From: Chloroflexota bacterium
GTDB taxonomy: Bacteria > Chloroflexota > Dehalococcoidia > Dehalococcoidales > JACQON01
Reading direction: 5' to 3'
Length of the DNA: 33,598 nt
Assembly: GCA_016202545.1 (NCBI GenBank)
Contig: JACQON010000030.1
Location: 1-33,598 of the forward strand
Shown piece after piece: positions 30,817-33,598 of the stretch. Positions within the stretch are counted from its first letter, which is position 1. Each line of letters begins with the position of its first letter. A model generated the notes under the pieces. That model saw nothing but the letters and a program-made list of their open reading frames with translations. It made no database searches and was not told the origin of the DNA. The translations under genes and the position numbers were made by a program.

Positions 30817-31425
30817 CAGCGCTTCCCAGCCGCGGGCACCGGCGAAGGCGATAACCGTGTACAGTATGGCCCGGCCCAACCAGCAGGCAATCAGAAATTT
30901 CCACAGGGGGAGGCGCAGTACGCCAGCGGCGATGCCGGCCAGGTCAAACAGAAAGGGCACTATGGAGATGATAAAGATGGTCAGCATCCCCCATTTTCTC
31001 ACCCAGCCCTCTACCCTGGCATACAGCTCCTGCTTTCTCACGATGGCCTGTCCGCTGTAGCCTGCCATGTAGCCGGTTATTTCCCCGATGGTCGCCCCGG
31101 TGCCGCCTACCAGTCCCACGATGGTAGCTGAAGGTAGAATCGCGCCCAGCGTGGCCACGACTACAAAATTGCCGGCAGGCAAAATGATGGTGGCGTTGAA
31201 GATGAGGCTGATGAGAAATGCCCCCAGATACCCGTAGGCCTTCAAGTCACTTATTCGGTCCGGGTAAGTTTTGTAAAAGTAGAACACGCCCACGGTGATG
31301 GCCACCACGAAGAGCAGCCCCAGGATGGCGATAGCCCTCGGGCTGAACCTTCGGGCTGAAGCCCTCCCTGAGAGCCAGCCCTTCCTGGGAGCGGTTGGAG
31401 CGCCTCTGTCAGCACTCTTACCCAT
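30793..31425 (-). CDS. VTT/DedA-family (SNARE-associated) membrane protein
   Basis: A 210-aa integral membrane protein with a VTT domain. After a basic cytoplasmic head (about 1-30) and one helix (AIAILGLLFVVAITVGVFYF), the domain shows ILPAGNFVVVATLGAILPS, GGTGATIGEITGYMAGYSG with the conserved Glu and Gly residues, and IVPFLFDLAGIAAGVLRLPLWKF (partly quoted). DedA/VTT proteins act in membrane lipid flipping and transport, including undecaprenyl-phosphate recycling in some subfamilies; the function of this branch is unknown. The stop lies within the 3' end of the convergent MFS gene. No strong ribosome binding site was found at 31425. Confidence 0.88.
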   Translation of the reverse strand: MGKSADRGAPTAPRKGWLSGRASARRFSPRAIAILGLLFVVAITVGVFYFYKTYPDRISDLKAYGYLGAFLISLIFNATIILPAGNFVVVATLGAILPSATIVGLVGGTGATIGEITGYMAGYSGQAIVRKQELYARVEGWVRKWGMLTIFIISIVPFLFDLAGIAAGVLRLPLWKFLIACWLGRAILYTVIAFAGARGWEALLPYLNLQ

Positions 31426-31500
31426 CTTAAACTATTCTAGCATACTGGCAGGCGCGCCATCGCTGATATTGGCCTTGAGATTGTTTAGGAACTCACCCTG

Positions 31501-31531
31501 TCATTGCTTCGGGCTTTCGCCCCCGCAATGA
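31501..31531. repeat. Hairpin repeat in the spacer upstream of tRNA-Glu
   Basis: TCATTGC...GCAATGA (7 bp) encloses GGGC-TTTC-GCCC, giving a long imperfect hairpin. It resembles fragments of the dispersed TCATTGC-type repeats of environmental genomes, and AATGAGGCTTCTG follows, similar to the outer end of the MITE at 6934-7104. The rest of 31426-31582 shows nothing else. Confidence 0.45.
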
Positions 31532-31582
31532 TACAATGAGGCTTCTGTTTTGGGATTGCTAAGCAGGCTCTGGCCCTGTGTG

Positions 31583-31611
31583 TTGTCTAATCAGGCTGGC
31601 TTTGCTATACT
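31583..31611 (+). promoter_or_regulatory. Promoter of tRNA-Glu
   Basis: TTGTCT (31583-31588) and an extended -10, TGC-TATACT (box 31606-31611), are 17 bp apart. Transcription would begin a few bases before the tRNA at 31622. Confidence 0.6.
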
Positions 31612-31621
31612 TTGGTTGCGT

Positions 31622-31697
31622 GCCCCCATCGTCTAGAGGCCTAGGACGGCAGCCTTTCAAGCTGCGAACAGCGATTCGAATTCGCTTGGGGGCACCA
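31622..31697 (+). tRNA. tRNA-Glu (anticodon UUC), CCA encoded
   Basis: A complete cloverleaf: acceptor stem GCCCCCA/TGGGGGC, anticodon stem GCAGC/GCTGC around the loop CTTTCAA (anticodon TTC), T-stem AGCGA/TCGCT with loop TTCGAAT, discriminator A and an encoded CCA at 31695-31697. The D-arm region GTCTAGAGGCCTAGGAC is typical of bacterial tRNA-Glu. It stands alone between the VTT gene and an MFS gene. No repeated 3' end indicating an integrated element was seen downstream. Confidence 0.97.
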
Positions 31698-31902
31698 ATT
31701 TTAATTTGCCGCTAATTTACTTCGGTTGCTTCTGTAAACACCTCCTCGCTGACAGCTTGCCTCTCAGTCTTCCACTGAACGACTCGATATGTCCGTCCTG
31801 CTACTGGCTTCAGGGTTTCTGTGGTAAAATAGCTGGAAAACCTGGATTTTGTTTCTATGGCGGGCTCACTTTAGCTGGCCTGCCGGTTGAAAGGACTCAT
31901 CA

Positions 31903-33144
31903 TTGCCGTTAGCATCTCGATTTAAGAGCAGACCGTTCTATGGCTGGACCATAATAGTAGCCCTTTTTTTCACTGGCCTTACCCTTTACGGAATAATCAA
32001 TTCTTTTGGTGTGTTCTTTAAACCCATCGGGGGCGAGTTCAATATAACCAGAGCCGCAACCTCTGCAATCATATCCACCAATATGCTGCTTATCGGCGTG
32101 GTGGCTATCATCGGTGGCTGGGCTACAGACAAGTACGGACCGAGGGTAGTCACCTTTTTGATGGGCCTTTTCACCGGTTTGAGCCTGGTATTAACCAGCC
32201 AGACCACCTCCTTATGGCAGATGTTCATCACCTATAGCCTGCTATTAGCTGTGGGGACCGGTGCCCTCTATCCAGCCGCAATGGCAACAGCGGCGAGATG
32301 GTTCGACAAGCGAAGGGGGTTAGCTTTAGGCATTGTTAATGGAGGAATCGGACTGGGTACAGTTACCATGCCGCTATTCGCCAACTACCTCATTTATCGT
32401 TTAGATTGGCGCCCAGCATATCTGGTAATGGGGATAACCGCTTGGTTAGTTGTCATCCCTTTATCCAGGTTACTGAGAAGGGCGCCATCTCAAATCGTCG
32501 CTTCTGCCGGTGGGGCAAGCTCCCTTTCCGTTGACGCGACAAATGAAAACCATGGCACCCCGGTGGTGGACTCTTCGCCGTTCAAAATATTCAGGGCTAA
32601 GAGCTTTTGGCTCATAATTTCCGCCTGGCTGCTTCATGCCTCCTCCATATTATTAGTGTATACGCATCTTGTGCCTCATGCCACCGATTTGGGCATTTCC
32701 TCCGGAGAGGCGGCCGGACTTCTCAGCTTCATGGGCGGAGTCAGTATCGCGGGTAGAGTGCTGACAGGTGTTCTCTCAGACAAAATCGGCGGCAAACTGG
32801 CTTCAATCATCTGCGCACTACTCGGGGTGGCGGCCTTTCTATGGTTAATCGCGTCACAAGAGCTATGGATGCTTTACCTGTTTGCTCTGGTCTATGGCTT
32901 CAGCTACGGCGGCCTGAACACCGGCGTTGGGGTGCTGGTCAGCGGTACGTTTCACCTGACCAATATCGGTGTGCTATTTGGCGTGCTCGACTTTGGCTTT
33001 GGAATCGGGGCAGCCATCGGACCGTATATCGGGGGGCTTATTTTCGATGTTACCAACAGCTATTTCCTGGCCTTCTTGATATCCGCTCTGGCCATGCTGG
33101 CGGCCAGCGCGTTCATAGCTTTTGTCCGCCGGGAAAGCCCGTGA
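31903..33144 (+). CDS. MFS transporter, OFA/monocarboxylate-like
   Basis: A 413-aa transporter with 12 predicted helices. The first helix begins FYGWTIIVALFFTGLTLYG (partly quoted) with SFGVFFKPI after it, typical of the oxalate/formate and monocarboxylate (OFA/MCT) branch of MFS. GGWATDKYGPR is the loop 2-3 motif, and GRVLTGVLSDKIGGKLAS its second-half counterpart. The start is TTG at 31903, with AAAGGA 8 nt upstream; no ATG or GTG is available before helix 1. An extended -10 candidate (TGG-TAAAAT, 31822-31830) lies in the 205-nt spacer after the tRNA. A carboxylate substrate would suit the acid-using metabolism of the window, but this is only an inference. Confidence 0.88.
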   Translation: MPLASRFKSRPFYGWTIIVALFFTGLTLYGIINSFGVFFKPIGGEFNITRAATSAIISTNMLLIGVVAIIGGWATDKYGPRVVTFLMGLFTGLSLVLTSQTTSLWQMFITYSLLLAVGTGALYPAAMATAARWFDKRRGLALGIVNGGIGLGTVTMPLFANYLIYRLDWRPAYLVMGITAWLVVIPLSRLLRRAPSQIVASAGGASSLSVDATNENHGTPVVDSSPFKIFRAKSFWLIISAWLLHASSILLVYTHLVPHATDLGISSGEAAGLLSFMGGVSIAGRVLTGVLSDKIGGKLASIICALLGVAAFLWLIASQELWMLYLFALVYGFSYGGLNTGVGVLVSGTFHLTNIGVLFGVLDFGFGIGAAIGPYIGGLIFDVTNSYFLAFLISALAMLAASAFIAFVRRESP

Positions 33145-33249
33145 TAAAGATTGCCGTGCTGACGGAGTCCCATTGCAAACCGGGAAGAGCTTGGCCCGTC
33201 AACCAATTCAAGGCTAGGGCGATTTGAATCCGCCGGCGCACCCTGGCAC

Positions 33250-33598
33250 CTAGCGCTGTCCGACAGCCCTGGCGGCTATGTATCTCTGGGCTACGCCCTG
33301 CAGGCGCCAGCTCCAGAAGGCAGAGTTGCACAATACCAGGCCGCCGACGACCAGGGCCAGCAGATAGGTCCCGCTGCTCTCAAACACCCACCCGCCGAAA
33401 TAAGGCCCCACGGTGGAACCGACCTGGTGCAACAGGAATATCAGTCCAATCATCCTCCCGGCTATCCCGGGGCCAAAGATTTCATAAATCAGCAGCTGTG
33501 TGATGGAGATGGTGAAGAACATGGGCGCCCCGGCGATAATACTGGCCATATAGAAGCCAGTCACGTCTGAAGCCGAGAATGCCAGGAGAAACATTCCC
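33250..33598 (-). CDS. C-terminal part of an MFS transporter (runs off the window)
   Basis: The last 116 codons or so of a minus-strand transporter; the frame stays open to the window end. Helices are visible in FYMASIIAGAPMFFTISITQ, MIGLIFLLHQVGSTVGPYFGG and YLLALVVGGLVLCNSAFWSW (each about 20 residues, partly quoted). HQVGSTVGPYFGGWVFESSGTY is the usual penultimate loop of MFS monocarboxylate-type carriers. It faces the previous MFS gene tail-to-tail with a 105-nt spacer in which no clear terminator was found. The residues at the 5' edge are not the true start. Confidence 0.8.
   Translation of the reverse strand, partial: GMFLLAFSASDVTGFYMASIIAGAPMFFTISITQLLIYEIFGPGIAGRMIGLIFLLHQVGSTVGPYFGGWVFESSGTYLLALVVGGLVLCNSAFWSWRLQGVAQRYIAARAVGQR

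Noticed and set aside
31501-31531. Terminator for a neighbouring gene
   Set aside because: It lies upstream of both flanking genes, has no T-tract and looks like a repeat fragment.

Overview
The window looks like a chromosomal piece of an anaerobic, probably uncultured member of the Chloroflexota (Dehalococcoidia-like). This is inferred from protein character and gene order: a recA-recX-rny-ymdB-PHP-plsY string, oxygen-sensitive ferredoxin-linked enzymes, ATP-dependent 2-hydroxyacyl-CoA dehydratase/benzoyl-CoA reductase-type genes and several acyl-CoA enzymes. I could not run any search, so the taxonomy is an inference. Most of the window is GC-rich and densely coded on the minus strand. Three patches are clearly more AT-rich: about 1-1800, about 16830-17880, and the spacers near 28350-28420.

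Layout. 1-1926: AT-rich accessory end, with the N-terminus of a membrane protein (heliorhodopsin-like, tentative), an unrecognised 293-aa protein, a micro-ORF with a strong ribosome binding site, and a small reading frame broken by one stop. 1927-8838 (minus): SCP-x-type thiolase and DUF35 partner, a 171-bp MITE-like element, two catalytic subunits and two ASKHA activators of the benzoyl-CoA reductase/2-hydroxyacyl-CoA dehydratase family, and a MaoC hydratase. 8839-10857: membrane Fe-S oxidoreductase that may link ETF to menaquinone. 10968-16742 (minus): housekeeping string plsY, PHP phosphoesterase, ymdB, rny, recX and recA, with a palindrome centred on the recA -10 box. 16771-17874: an inserted-looking island holding a HEPN (AbiU2-like) gene, several hairpins and a 3'-tRNA remnant. 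17897-28433 (minus): a probable ~10-kb operon starting at two candidate promoters: ferredoxin and alpha, beta, gamma subunits of a 2-oxoacid:ferredoxin oxidoreductase, two enoyl-CoA hydratases, acyl-CoA ligase, MeaB GTPase, acyl-CoA dehydrogenase, and the large and B12-binding subunits of an acyl-CoA mutase. 28461-33598: argC, an MFS transporter convergent with a VTT/DedA protein, tRNA-Glu(UUC), and two more MFS genes (the last partial).

How it fits together. The two catabolic clusters plus the membrane Fe-S protein suggest a metabolism that makes acyl-CoAs by ligation or by ferredoxin-reducing oxidation of 2-oxoacids, rearranges the carbon skeleton with a B12 mutase, oxidises by beta-oxidation steps, and passes ETF electrons to the membrane. 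Ferredoxin reduced by the oxidoreductase could drive the ATP-dependent dehydratase/reductase. The best leads are the acyl-CoA mutase, which has Leu and Asn where methylmalonyl-CoA mutase has its catalytic Tyr and His; a diverged second activator that has lost the DIGGQD motif; and the HEPN island beside recA. No CRISPR array, rRNA operon, intact transposase or riboswitch was seen.
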